Shown here: positions 1 through 8,865 of the stretch, piece after piece
Layout: every line of letters starts with the position of its first letter
Position numbering within the stretch: the first letter of the stretch is position 1
Translations under genes and position numbers: made by a program
Notes under the pieces: generated by a model
What the model was told of the DNA's origin: nothing
What the model saw: only the letters and a program-made list of their open reading frames with translations
Databases searched by the model: none
Assembly: GCF_022213065.1 (NCBI RefSeq)
Contig: NZ_JAKLJA010000012.1
Coordinates: 123,047 to 187,046, forward strand
From: Paraburkholderia tagetis
Lineage (GTDB): Bacteria > Pseudomonadota > Gammaproteobacteria > Burkholderiales > Burkholderiaceae
Direction of reading: 5' to 3'
DNA: 64,000 bases

Positions 1-1
1 G

Positions 2-1633
2 ACCGCGCTCTCCGACGCGCAATCGCTCGCCGACCAGATCAACGCCGCCGGCCAGCAGTACGACGCGATGCGCCAGAGCGTGAACACGCAGCTTTCGAAC
101 GCCGTCGCGCAGATCAACACCTACACGCAGCAGATCGCGCAGCTCAACACGCAGATCTCGATGGCGAGCAGCGCGGGCCAGCCGCCGAACCAGTTGCTCG
201 ACCAGCGCGATCTCGCGATCTCGAATCTCTCGCAGCTCGTGGGCGTGCAGGTCGTGCAAAACAGCGGCGGCGACAGCGTGTTCCTCGGCAACGGCCAGCC
301 GCTCGTGGTGAGCGGGCAGAACTACAACCTCACCACGCAGCCGTCCAGCTCGAACCCGACGGAAACGACCGTGGCCTGGCAGGGCCTGCCGGGCTCGACC
401 GCCAAGGCGGAGCCGCTTTCCAATGCGGCCTTGCAGGGCGGCACCGTGGGCGGCCTCGTCTCGTTCGTGCAGAACACGCTGGACCCGGCGCAAGCGAAAC
501 TGGGCGCGATCGCCACCAGCTTCGCCGCGCAGGTGAACCAGCAGAACGCGCTGGGCCTGACGCTCGGCGGCCAGCCGGGCGGCGCGCTCTTTACCGTGAG
601 CGGACCGGTCGTCACGGCAAACCTGAACAACAACCCCGGCAGCACCGGCGCGGTCACGGCCACGCTCACCAACGCCGTGAGCCCGCCCACCGATAACTAC
701 ACGCTCTCGTATTCGAGCGCGGCGGGCGGCACCTGGACGCTCACCGACACGACAACCAACACCGTGCTCGGCTCGACCACGACCCAGCCGAGCACAAGCA
801 GCCCGTTCGCGCCCAGTGGCTCAGGTCTCTCGATCACCTCGACGGGCACGATGACCGACGGCGATTCGTTCGCGATCCGGCCGACTGCGGGCGCGCTCGA
901 CAGCTTCGCCGTCGCGACGGGCGACCCGTCGGCGATCGCGGCCGCCTCGCCGGTGCTCGTCGCGGCGGGCAGCACGAACACGGGCACGGCCACCGTCACG
1001 CAGGGCACGGTCAGCGCGGGCTATGCCGTGGCCGCGCCGGGCCTGCAACTGAGCTATGCAGCAGGATCGGGCAGCAGCGGCACGCTCTCGGGCTTCCCGG
1101 CAGGCGCCACGGTCTCCGTCACGGTGCCGGGATCGAGCACGCCCACGACGTACACCATCGCGAGCAGCAGCACGACGATCTCCTACGACTCGAGCACGGG
1201 CGCAACCATCGCCATCAGCGGGGACGCCAGCGGCACGGCCAACAACGTGAGCTTCACGTTGACGGGCGCGCCCGCGAACGGCGACACCTTCAGCGTCGCG
1301 CCGAACACGAGCGGCTCGCAGGACGGGCGCAACGCGCTCGCGCTCGCGAACCTCACTTCGGGCACCGCGTTCACCGACTCGCAGACGCTCACGAACGCGT
1401 ACTCGAACTACGTGAACACGATCGGCAACACGGCGAGCCAGTTGAAGGCGTCGAGCACCTCGCAGCAATCGCTCGTCACGCAGCTCACGTCGCAGCAGCA
1501 GTCGGTGCAGGGTGTGAACCTCGACGAAGAGGCCGCCAAACTGCTGCAGTACCAGCAGCTCTACCAAGCCAACAGCAAGGTGATCCAGACGGCGGCATCG
1601 CTGTTCCAGACCCTGCTCGGCGCATTCCAGTGA
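2..1633 (+). CDS. flgK: Flagellar hook-filament junction protein FlgK (5' end outside window)
   Basis: The reading frame is open from the first bases of the window, so the gene is cut at its 5' end; about 543 C-terminal residues are visible. FlgK (HAP1) joins the hook to the filament and is exported by the flagellar type III apparatus. Visible support: a Gln/Asn-rich coiled N-terminal stretch (QLNTQI), then a long Ser/Thr/Gly-rich, beta-type variable region, and a C-terminal helical region ending in LYQANSKVIQTAASLFQTLL, the typical D0 heptad pattern of axial proteins. flgL follows after 11 bp on the same strand, the usual flgKL order. The central region is long and low in complexity, as is common for the surface-exposed domain. 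Confidence 0.93.
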   Translation, partial: TALSDAQSLADQINAAGQQYDAMRQSVNTQLSNAVAQINTYTQQIAQLNTQISMASSAGQPPNQLLDQRDLAISNLSQLVGVQVVQNSGGDSVFLGNGQPLVVSGQNYNLTTQPSSSNPTETTVAWQGLPGSTAKAEPLSNAALQGGTVGGLVSFVQNTLDPAQAKLGAIATSFAAQVNQQNALGLTLGGQPGGALFTVSGPVVTANLNNNPGSTGAVTATLTNAVSPPTDNYTLSYSSAAGGTWTLTDTTTNTVLGSTTTQPSTSSPFAPSGSGLSITSTGTMTDGDSFAIRPTAGALDSFAVATGDPSAIAAASPVLVAAGSTNTGTATVTQGTVSAGYAVAAPGLQLSYAAGSGSSGTLSGFPAGATVSVTVPGSSTPTTYTIASSSTTISYDSSTGATIAISGDASGTANNVSFTLTGAPANGDTFSVAPNTSGSQDGRNALALANLTSGTAFTDSQTLTNAYSNYVNTIGNTASQLKASSTSQQSLVTQLTSQQQSVQGVNLDEEAAKLLQYQQLYQANSKVIQTAASLFQTLLGAFQ

Positions 1634-1644
1634 GGCGCTGAACC

Positions 1645-2904
1645 ATGCGTATCGCGACTTCCCAGCTTTACTCGTCCAACCTGGCATCGATGGAGAACCA
1701 GCAATCGCAGCTTCTCCAGGTGCAACAGCAGATCTCGACGGGCGTCTCGCTCTCGAACCCCGCCGACAACCCGCTCGGCGCGGCCCAGGCCGTGCAGCTC
1801 TCGGCCACGAGCGCGACGCTCACGCAGTACGCGTCGAACCAGAACATGGCGCTTTCGTCGCTGCAACTCGAAGACTCGACGCTCGGCAGCGTGACGACCA
1901 CGCTGCAAGCGATCAACCAGCAGATCCAGTCGGCGATCAACGGCGCGCTCAACGACTCCGACCGCCAGGCGCTCGCCAAGCAATTGCAGGGCGAACGCAG
2001 CCAGTTGTTCACGCTCGCCAATACCACCGATGGTCAGGGCAACTATCTGTTCTCGGGGTTCAAGAGCACATCACAGGTTTTCACCAACGCGACGGGCGGC
2101 GGCGTGACCTATAACGGCGACCTGGGCCAGCGCGTGGTGCAGGTGGGCGGCTCGCGCCAGATCGCGGTGAGCGACACGGGTGCAGCGGTGTTCCTGAGCG
2201 TCTCGGCGGTGGGCTCGCAGGCGGTGGCCGAGGGCAGCATGAAGAACACCGGCACCGGCACGATCAGCGGCGTCACGGTGACCGACCCGACCCAGGCCAC
2301 CAACGGCCACCCGCTTGAGATCCAGTTCGGCACCGACGCCACTACCGGCGCGCTCACGTATTCGGTGATGGACAACTCGACCAGTCCGCCTGTCGCGCTG
2401 GCATCGAACCAGCCCTATACGGATGGCTCGCCGATCGGCCTTGGCGCCGCCGGCAAGATCGGCATGAACGTGACGATCTCGGGTACGCCCGTGGCGGGCG
2501 ATACGTTCTCCGTCACGCCGGCCACGGCGCCGCAGAACAGCAGCGTGTTCACCACCATCGACAATGTGATCGCCGCGCTGCAAGCACCGGTGAACGGCAG
2601 CCCGGCTGCGGGCGCCAACCTCACGAACGCGCTGCAGGGCGGGCTCACGGCAATCGGGAATTCGATCTCGAACGTGGTGACGATTCAGGCTTCGGTGGGC
2701 GGCAGAGAGCAGGAAGTGAAGGCGCTGCAAACGGTGACTTCGACGAATTCGTTGCAGATGGCTTCGAATCTCAACGATATCGTGAGTACGGATATGACGG
2801 CGGCGATTACGCAGTACACGCAGCTTTCCAATGCGCTGACGGCTTCGCAGAAAAGTTTTGCGGCCACTCAGAATCTTTCGCTCTTCCAGTACATCAATCC
2901 CTGA
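1645..2904 (+). CDS. flgL: Flagellar hook-associated protein FlgL (HAP3)
   Basis: This is the second hook-filament junction protein, placed distal to FlgK and below the flagellin filament. The 419-residue product starts MRIATSQLYSSNLASMENQQ and carries a flagellin-like N-terminal coiled region (LLQVQQQISTGVSLSNPADN, residues ~24-43; the ISTG..NPADNP pattern is typical of FlgL and flagellins) and a matching C-terminal helix ending LSLFQYINP. At 419 aa it is longer than the ~317 aa enteric protein; the extra length lies in a Gly/Thr-rich middle (residues ~170-330). The start is the ATG 11 bp after flgK. A factor-independent terminator lies about 50 bp downstream. Confidence 0.95.
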   Translation: MRIATSQLYSSNLASMENQQSQLLQVQQQISTGVSLSNPADNPLGAAQAVQLSATSATLTQYASNQNMALSSLQLEDSTLGSVTTTLQAINQQIQSAINGALNDSDRQALAKQLQGERSQLFTLANTTDGQGNYLFSGFKSTSQVFTNATGGGVTYNGDLGQRVVQVGGSRQIAVSDTGAAVFLSVSAVGSQAVAEGSMKNTGTGTISGVTVTDPTQATNGHPLEIQFGTDATTGALTYSVMDNSTSPPVALASNQPYTDGSPIGLGAAGKIGMNVTISGTPVAGDTFSVTPATAPQNSSVFTTIDNVIAALQAPVNGSPAAGANLTNALQGGLTAIGNSISNVVTIQASVGGREQEVKALQTVTSTNSLQMASNLNDIVSTDMTAAITQYTQLSNALTASQKSFAATQNLSLFQYINP

Positions 2905-2953
2905 CGGAAGCTGCCGAGGGGCGGTTTCTCGGCGGTTTCCCGGATCGAGACAG

Positions 2954-2988
2954 CGGCGGCGCGCCTTTGGCGTGCCGCCGTTTTTTTT
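2954..2988 (+). terminator. Rho-independent terminator after flgL
   Basis: A 12-bp stem (CGGCGGCGCGCC / GGCGTGCCGCCG, one G-T wobble) with a TTT loop is followed by eight T. It closes the flgKL transcription unit and separates it from the tps genes. Confidence 0.9.
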
Positions 2989-3046
2989 AAGGGTTTGCCC
3001 GCGCGCTTTTAAGATTCATCTTACGGTCCGCTTTCTTCTGGCCCAA

Positions 3047-3108
3047 TAAAATCTTTGGTCTGCTTACGTTTACTTACATTTAATTACATCTGTTTGCGTA
3101 AGCAGTCC
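3047..3108 (+). promoter_or_regulatory. tpsA leader: -10-like box and long inverted repeat
   Basis: A -10-like TAAAAT (3047-3052) is followed by an inverted repeat with arms 3057-3068 and 3097-3108 (GGTCTGCTTACG / CGTAAGCAGTCC, one mismatch). The 28-bp AT-rich interior contains spaced TTAC motifs. If the -10 is real, transcription would start about where the left arm begins, so the repeat could act as an operator over +1 or as a leader hairpin in the tpsA mRNA. No convincing -35 was found. Confidence 0.45.
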
Positions 3109-3184
3109 GAAGAACTCCCGGCGTGGGAATAGACCATAGCGCCCCCGTCCGGGTAATGAAAAGAACTCGTTACAAGGTCAGGAA

Positions 3185-6100
3185 ATGAGCCACAACAAGT
3201 CCATTCGCCAACGCTCTCGAGCGCCACGCCAGCCCGCTTTCCGGCTCGCGATCATGCCCGCCATGCTGACAGCCGCCCTCGGCTATGCGAACAGCGCCGG
3301 CGCGGTCGAAGGCGGGGTCGTCGCGGCGGGCAGCGGCACCATCGCGACTCAGGGCGTCAAAACGACGATCAATCAGTCCACCGACCGGATGGTCGTCAAC
3401 TGGAACAACTTCAATATCGCCCGTGACCAGACCGTGGCGTTCAACCAGCCCAGCGCGACCTCGGCGGTGCTCAACCGCGTGACGGCGGCAGCGCCGACCC
3501 AGATCGACGGCGCACTGACGGCGAATGGCCGCGTGTTCGTGGTCAATCCCTCGGGTGTGATGTTCGGCAAGACGTCGCAGGTGAACGTGGGCAGCCTCGT
3601 GGCATCGACGCTCAGCGTCGACAGCCAGAAGTTCATGGACGGCGGCGAGCCCGTCACCGGCATCATGAACTTGTCCGCGAACGGCGGTAACGGCGTCGTT
3701 TCGAACGACGGTCAAATCAACGCGCGCGAAGCCGTCGTGCTGCTCGGTGCGAAGGCGACCAACCAGGGCACGATTCGCGCGAAGGACGTCACGCTCGGCG
3801 CCGCCGACGGCGTGGCCATGCAGATGAACGGCTCCGGCTTCAAGGTCATGCTCGGTCGCGAAGCGCAGAACGCGCTCGCGGCCAATAGCGGCGTGATCAC
3901 GGCGAACGGCGGCAACATCCAGCTCAACGCCGCGGCAACGGGCGCGATGCTCGCAACGGTGGTGCAGAACTCGGGCACGCTGGAAGCCACGCGCGCCACC
4001 TCGGGCGAGGGCGGCTCGATCATTCTCGGCTCGCAACTCGATGGCAACATCAGCGCGGGCGGCCGTATCAACGCGGCGACCGACATGACGATCGGCTCCG
4101 CGCCGGTGAATTACCCGCCGTTCCTTTCTCCGTTTAACGCCGACACCGCGCCGAGCGGCGGCGAATACGGCAGCGCCGGCCACAATGTGACCATCGAGAA
4201 AGGCGCGTATCTGACCACCTCGCAAGGCTCGGTTTCGATCGGGACCGGCGGCGGCGATGTCGTGTCGAGCGGGCGCATCAGCAGCGGCGGCGATGTCAAG
4301 ATCGGCGCGGGCGGCGCTGGCGCCGTTGCGCTCAACGAGGCGATCAACGGGCGCAGCGTGGCCGTGCAGGGCGGCACCGGCGTCGACATCAATTCGTGGA
4401 TTAACGCTTCGACCGGCGATGTATCGATCAAGGCCGATGGTCTGGGCCGGGGCGACCTGAATCAGAACGCGGACGTGAAGGCGTTCAAGGGCTCGGTCAA
4501 TCTCGCGGGCACCAACGTCACGCAGAAGCAGGGCTACGTCACCTACGCCGGCAACGGCGTGAATATCGGCGCAACCGGCGCGCTTCAGACGGCGCGCATT
4601 GACACTGCGGGCGACGTGAAACTCGGCGCGGCGGGTCCGATCAAGGTCACCGACGGCATCAACGGCAGCAGCGTGGCGATGCAGGGCACGGGCGTCGACC
4701 TCAATTCGTGGATTACCGCCACGAAGGGCGACGTGTCCGTCAGTTCCAATGGCCTGGGTCAGGGCAACCTGAACCAGAACGCGAACGTGACGGCGAACCT
4801 GGGTTCGGTCAACCTCATGGGCGCCAACGTCGTGCAGAAGCGAGGTATCGGCACCTACGCGGGCGATGGCGTGAATATCGGCGCAACCGACACGCTCCAG
4901 AGCGCACGCGTGATTGCCAACGGCGATGTCCAGATCGGCGCGACAGGCCCCATTGCGGTCAACGACGCCATCAACGGGCGCAGCGTGGCCGTGCAAGGCA
5001 CGGGCGTCGACCTCAATTCGTCGATCAACGCCTCGATGGGCGACGTATCGATCAAGGCCGATGGCTTTGGCCAGGGCGATTTGAATCAGAACGCGGAAGT
5101 GAAGGCGTTCAAGGGCTTGGTCAACCTCACGGGCACCAACGTCACGCAGAAGCAGGGTTCCGTCACCTACGCCGCCGACGGTGTGAATATCGGCGCAACC
5201 GACGCCCTCCAGGCGGCACGGATTGACAGCGCGGGCGATGTGAAACTCGGCGCGGCGGGTCCGATCAAGGTCACCGACGGCATCAACGGCAGCAGCGTGG
5301 CAATGCTGGGCACGGGCGTCGATCTCAATTCGTGGGTTCTCGCCTCGACCGGCGATGTCTCCATCAAGGCCGATGACATGATGGGCCAGGGCGACCTGAA
5401 CCAGAACGCGGACGTGAAGGCGTTCAAGGGCTCGGTCAATCTCGCCGGCACCAACGTCACGCAGAAGCAGGGCTACGTCACCTACGCCGGCAACGGCGTG
5501 AATATCGGCGCAACCGGCGCGCTTCAGACGGCACGCATTGACACCGTGGGCGACGTGAAACTCGGCGCGGCGGGTCCGATCAAGGTCACCGACGGCATCA
5601 ACGGCAGCAGCGTGGCGATGCAGGGCACGGGCGTCGACCTCAATTCGTGGATCACCGCCACGAAGGGCGACGTGTCCATCAAGTCCGATGGCCTGGGTCA
5701 GGGCGACCTGAATCAGAACGCGAACGTGACGGCGAACCTGGGCTCGGTCAACCTCACGGGCACTAACATCGTGCAGAAGAAGGGCGTCAGCACCTATGCC
5801 GGCAACGGCGTGAATATCGGCGCAACCGGCACGCTCCAGAGCGCACGCGTGATTGCCGGCGGCGACATCCAGATGGGCACGCTGGGCGACGGCGACCTGG
5901 CGGTGACCGGTGAGGTCAACGGCGCCAGCGTGGCGATGCAGGGCACGGGCGTCGAGATCACTGCGCCGATTACCGCCACGAAGGGTGACGTATCGATCCA
6001 GGCGTTCAACACGAAGCTCGGCGATCTGACGCAGTTCGCGAACGTGACGGCCAACAAGGGTTCGGTCAACCTCATCGGCGGCAACGTCATTCAGACCTCG

Positions 6101-6928
6101 GGCGTCAATACCGTTGCGGCTCAAGACGTGAACATCGCTGCGGCCGGCGAGCTCCGTGCAGCACGCGTGAGCGGCGGCGGCGACGTCCTGCTCGCGGCGG
6201 TTGGCGGCGGCGCCCTGACGACGAACGCGGAGGTCCGGGGGGGCAGCGTGACCATGATGGGCTCGGGCGTCAACATCAATGGGCAGGTTACCGCCACGAC
6301 GGGCGACGTGCAGGTCCAGGCCGATGGCGCACGGCCCGGCAACCTGAAGCAGTACGCGAACGTGACGGCTAACAAGGGTTCGGTCTACCTCACGGGCTCG
6401 AACGTCGTGCAGGACTACGGCGTGAGCACCACGGCGGGCGCGGACGTGAAGATCGGCACCAGCGGAACGCTCCAGGCAGGGCTGCTGAGCGGCAAGACCG
6501 TCTCGGTCGAGGGTGACAGTGTCTACCTGCTGCGCGATGTGAATGCCGATGGCGATATCGTCGCTCACGCAACGAATCGTGTTTGCACGGCTGCGGATGC
6601 GGGATGCAAGAGCGGTACGAAGGGCGTTTTCCAGCTGGGCAACATCACCAGCCGCAACGGCGGCGTCATGCTGGCCGTCGATCCGGGCGTCTCGATCGAT
6701 CCGTGGACGGGCGTTCCGACGATCGCCTATACCGGCATGATCGGCCAGTACCCGACGACGCAGACTCGCGCGGCCACCGGCATTGCGCTGCGCGCGGTTG
6801 CTGTCGTCGCCGGCAACAACACGGCGGGCAAGTCGATCACGGTGGAGTCCGCGGCCCCGAAGTATCTCGGCAAGCTGTCGGCGCCGACGATCACGTTGCC
6901 GACGCCGATCACCCTTAGCGGCCAGTAA
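3185..6928 (+). CDS. Two-partner secretion exoprotein TpsA (filamentous haemagglutinin-type adhesin)
   Basis: This is a 1247-residue secreted beta-helix protein. The N-terminus carries an extended signal peptide (about 39 residues, cleavage near NSAGA/VEGG). A TPS/haemagglutination-activity domain follows: NWNNFNIARDQTVAFNQP near residues 72-89, the hallmark NPSG at 121-124 and a VNVGSLVAST stretch. From residue ~387 to ~1108 there are seven ~105-residue repeats of the pattern GDVxI...NVTA/NVTQ...GVNIGATG. The only two cysteines are C1134 and C1141, near the C-terminus. The partner tpsB follows on the same strand. The family is exported by the TpsB pore and often acts in adhesion, biofilm or contact-dependent inhibition; no C-terminal toxin domain is visible here, so adhesin is the favoured reading. 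The start is the ATG at 3185, just after AGGAA. Confidence 0.92.
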   Translation: MSHNKSIRQRSRAPRQPAFRLAIMPAMLTAALGYANSAGAVEGGVVAAGSGTIATQGVKTTINQSTDRMVVNWNNFNIARDQTVAFNQPSATSAVLNRVTAAAPTQIDGALTANGRVFVVNPSGVMFGKTSQVNVGSLVASTLSVDSQKFMDGGEPVTGIMNLSANGGNGVVSNDGQINAREAVVLLGAKATNQGTIRAKDVTLGAADGVAMQMNGSGFKVMLGREAQNALAANSGVITANGGNIQLNAAATGAMLATVVQNSGTLEATRATSGEGGSIILGSQLDGNISAGGRINAATDMTIGSAPVNYPPFLSPFNADTAPSGGEYGSAGHNVTIEKGAYLTTSQGSVSIGTGGGDVVSSGRISSGGDVKIGAGGAGAVALNEAINGRSVAVQGGTGVDINSWINASTGDVSIKADGLGRGDLNQNADVKAFKGSVNLAGTNVTQKQGYVTYAGNGVNIGATGALQTARIDTAGDVKLGAAGPIKVTDGINGSSVAMQGTGVDLNSWITATKGDVSVSSNGLGQGNLNQNANVTANLGSVNLMGANVVQKRGIGTYAGDGVNIGATDTLQSARVIANGDVQIGATGPIAVNDAINGRSVAVQGTGVDLNSSINASMGDVSIKADGFGQGDLNQNAEVKAFKGLVNLTGTNVTQKQGSVTYAADGVNIGATDALQAARIDSAGDVKLGAAGPIKVTDGINGSSVAMLGTGVDLNSWVLASTGDVSIKADDMMGQGDLNQNADVKAFKGSVNLAGTNVTQKQGYVTYAGNGVNIGATGALQTARIDTVGDVKLGAAGPIKVTDGINGSSVAMQGTGVDLNSWITATKGDVSIKSDGLGQGDLNQNANVTANLGSVNLTGTNIVQKKGVSTYAGNGVNIGATGTLQSARVIAGGDIQMGTLGDGDLAVTGEVNGASVAMQGTGVEITAPITATKGDVSIQAFNTKLGDLTQFANVTANKGSVNLIGGNVIQTSGVNTVAAQDVNIAAAGELRAARVSGGGDVLLAAVGGGALTTNAEVRGGSVTMMGSGVNINGQVTATTGDVQVQADGARPGNLKQYANVTANKGSVYLTGSNVVQDYGVSTTAGADVKIGTSGTLQAGLLSGKTVSVEGDSVYLLRDVNADGDIVAHATNRVCTAADAGCKSGTKGVFQLGNITSRNGGVMLAVDPGVSIDPWTGVPTIAYTGMIGQYPTTQTRAATGIALRAVAVVAGNNTAGKSITVESAAPKYLGKLSAPTITLPTPITLSGQ
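4343..6505. repeat. Seven imperfect in-frame tandem repeats of 312-318 bp within tpsA
   Basis: Unit starts (the (I/V)NG/RG..SV motif) fall at 4343, 4658, 4970, 5282, 5597, 5915 and 6233. Units 1, 3 and 4 share one variant (KADG..QNADVKAFKG, NVTQKQG), units 2 and 5 another (QNANVTANLG), and units 6 and 7 are diverged. Units 2 and 5 and units 1 and 4 are close to identical over long stretches of DNA. Every unit contains at least one N-X-S/T sequon. Confidence 0.9.
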
Positions 6929-6947
6929 CGGGCGAGCGCGGCAGCAT

Positions 6948-7000
6948 CGATCGCCGGGCAGTCTCCCGGCGATCGTGGAGACGGGCAGCCGCCCGTCTCC
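6948..7000 (+). promoter_or_regulatory. Two back-to-back perfect hairpins between tpsA and tpsB
   Basis: Hairpin 1 has an 11-bp stem (CGATCGCCGGG, 6948-6958 / 6965-6975) with a 6-nt loop. Hairpin 2 has a 10-bp stem (GGAGACGGGC, 6977-6986 / 6991-7000) with a 4-nt loop. Neither is followed by a T run, so a processing, mRNA-stability or attenuation role is more likely than simple termination. Confidence 0.7.
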
Positions 7001-7008
7001 AGCCCGCC

Positions 7009-7060
7009 CGAGTTGGCCAGGATTGGCCCCGAGTTGGCCCCGAGTTGGCCCGAGTTGGCC
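7009..7060. repeat. CGAGTTGGCC repeat array upstream of tpsB
   Basis: Four exact copies of the decamer CGAGTTGGCC begin at 7009, 7030, 7041 and 7051, with a degenerate copy (GGATTGGCC) at 7020. The spacing is close to one helical turn. The array sits between the tpsA hairpins and the likely tpsB start. Confidence 0.85.
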
Positions 7061-7104
7061 CAAATGGGTCGCGTCGATTTGCCCCCCTTGTTTCCCTTCC
7101 CACC

Positions 7105-8835
7105 TTGAAAGTCTCTAACTGGTATCGCGGCCTTTGCCCGCGCCTCGGTCCCGCCTGCCTGCCGTTGCTCGGCCTGGCGGCGTGGCATGTTTCCGCGCAA
7201 GCCTTCGAGCCCACCAGCGCCGGCGCATTGATCCGGCAGAACGCCGACACGTCGCGTGGCATCGAAGGCGAGTCCGCGCTCGAGCACGCCCCTGCCTTGC
7301 AGCCGTCGGCACCGGCCGGGACGGCTCCCGCCGAAGGCGAGTTGGCTTTCGTCGTCAACGAATTCACTTTTGACGGCGCGCTTTCCGACGCGGAGCAGCA
7401 ACGTGTCGATGCCTTCCTCGCACCGTGGCGCGGGCGCAGCGTGACGCTCGCGCAATTGCATGCGCTGCGCGACGAACTGACGACAGTGCTGTACAACGGC
7501 GGCGAGACGCTCGTGCGCGTGACGCTGCCGCCGCAGACCGTCACGGCGGGCGTCGTGCGCTTTGGCATTGAGCGCGGCCATGTCGAAGCGCTCAAGGTGG
7601 AGAACGGCTCGAAGGTATCGACGCCAAGGCTCCAGGCCATCCTGGAGAGTACGAGCGAGACCACGCCAACGCTGCGCGAAATCGAGCGCAATATGCGCGT
7701 CGTCGAAGGCATTCCCGGTGTCGGTTCGGTGTCGTCGACGCTCGCGACAGGCACCGAAGCGGGCGGCACGGTCGTCGGTGTCGACGTCACGCCCGCCGAC
7801 CGCTTTTACGCTGCCGCGACCATCGACAACTCGGGGTCGCGCCAGGCCGGCTGGCGGCGTGTCGGCGTTTCCGGCGGCGTCAACAACGTGCTCGGCCTGG
7901 GCGACCAGTTGCAGGGGACCGTCTACTTCACGCCGCGCTTCATGCAGACGAGTTCGGGCGAGGACGGACGAACGCGCCTCGGCCGGTTGTCCTATGACAT
8001 GCTGACCGGAATTGGTGCGAGCCGTGCCGGCATGGCGTACTCGCACGTGGATTACAAACTTGGCGAGGCGTTCAGTGGCTTGGGCACGGGCAAGGCCGAC
8101 GTCGCCAGCCTTTATGGTTCCTCGCCGGTGATCCGCACCGCCAACGCGAGTCTCGACCTCGGCGCCAGCATGGAAGCGTGGTTCACGACCGACGAGAGAC
8201 TCGACAACATCCTCGATAGCCGGCAACGCAATTACGTTGCATCGCTGCGCGCCGACGGCAATTTCTATGGCAAATGGGGCGCGCGGCGCAACGCGACGCA
8301 GTACAGCTTCGTGACGAGCTATGGCACGACCACGCAGAAGGAATACGACTACAGCAGCACCCAGCCGCTGTATGTGGACCGCCGGTTCAACTTTCTGAAG
8401 ATCGAGCCTTCCGCCACCTACATTCAGGCGCTGACGTCGACCACGCAAGCGACGCTCGCGGTGCATGGCCAGTGGGCCAGCCGCAGCCTGAACGGCTCGC
8501 AGCGGCTTGGCCTGGGCGGACCGTCGGCGGTGCGCGCGTACGACCAGAACGCCGCTTCCGTTGACGATGGCGTGATTGTTTCCGTCGGCGTGAGCCAGTT
8601 CATCCCGCCTCTGCCGGGTGCTGCGGTGCAGGTTTTTTATGACGATGCGCGCGGCCGGATCCGCAGCGATGGCCCCATGGCGGGGGCTTCGGTGCGATTG
8701 CAGGGTTACGGGATCGGCGCGAGCTATTCAGGCAAGCGCGTGTCGGCGCAGATCAGCTATGCGATGCGGACGGGACCTGCCCCCGAGCATGCGGCGCGTC
8801 AGCAGACGTGGGTGACGCTCACGGCTTCGATCTAA
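7105..8835 (+). CDS. Two-partner secretion outer-membrane transporter TpsB (ShlB/FhaC/HecB family)
   Basis: The product is a beta-barrel pore of the Omp85/TpsB superfamily that would export the upstream TpsA. The N-terminus is followed by POTRA-type segments (FVVNEFTFDGALSDAEQQRV, then FGIERGHVEALKVENG) and a C-terminal barrel with alternating aromatic strands ending TLTASI. The conserved loop-6 region reads GLGGPSAVRAYDQN, with Ala in place of the usual Gly of the VRGY/F motif. The start is uncertain: the frame is open from a TTG at 7045 inside the decamer repeats, but the TTG at 7105 gives a clean signal peptide (KVSNWYRG..., hydrophobic core, VSAQA/F) and about 576 aa, normal for the family. 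No ATG is available in frame near here and no strong ribosome site is visible. Confidence 0.88.
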   Translation: MKVSNWYRGLCPRLGPACLPLLGLAAWHVSAQAFEPTSAGALIRQNADTSRGIEGESALEHAPALQPSAPAGTAPAEGELAFVVNEFTFDGALSDAEQQRVDAFLAPWRGRSVTLAQLHALRDELTTVLYNGGETLVRVTLPPQTVTAGVVRFGIERGHVEALKVENGSKVSTPRLQAILESTSETTPTLREIERNMRVVEGIPGVGSVSSTLATGTEAGGTVVGVDVTPADRFYAAATIDNSGSRQAGWRRVGVSGGVNNVLGLGDQLQGTVYFTPRFMQTSSGEDGRTRLGRLSYDMLTGIGASRAGMAYSHVDYKLGEAFSGLGTGKADVASLYGSSPVIRTANASLDLGASMEAWFTTDERLDNILDSRQRNYVASLRADGNFYGKWGARRNATQYSFVTSYGTTTQKEYDYSSTQPLYVDRRFNFLKIEPSATYIQALTSTTQATLAVHGQWASRSLNGSQRLGLGGPSAVRAYDQNAASVDDGVIVSVGVSQFIPPLPGAAVQVFYDDARGRIRSDGPMAGASVRLQGYGIGASYSGKRVSAQISYAMRTGPAPEHAARQQTWVTLTASI

Positions 8836-8865
8836 CGGTGCGAGGGTCGTGGCGTTGCATACGCT

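Noticed and set aside
4343..6505. Regularly spaced repeats as a CRISPR-like array
   Set aside because: The repeats are ~312 bp, in-frame and coding; no short repeat-spacer structure is present.
3170..7063. Very long open frame antisense to tpsA (~1297 codons)
   Set aside because: It mirrors tpsA in a GC-rich sequence with low stop frequency, has Arg/His/Ala-rich content and no recognisable domain.
7045..7104. Upstream TTG start of tpsB at 7045
   Set aside because: The first 20 codons fall in the CGAGTTGGCC repeat array and put an atypical stretch before the signal peptide; the TTG at 7105 gives a normal signal peptide.
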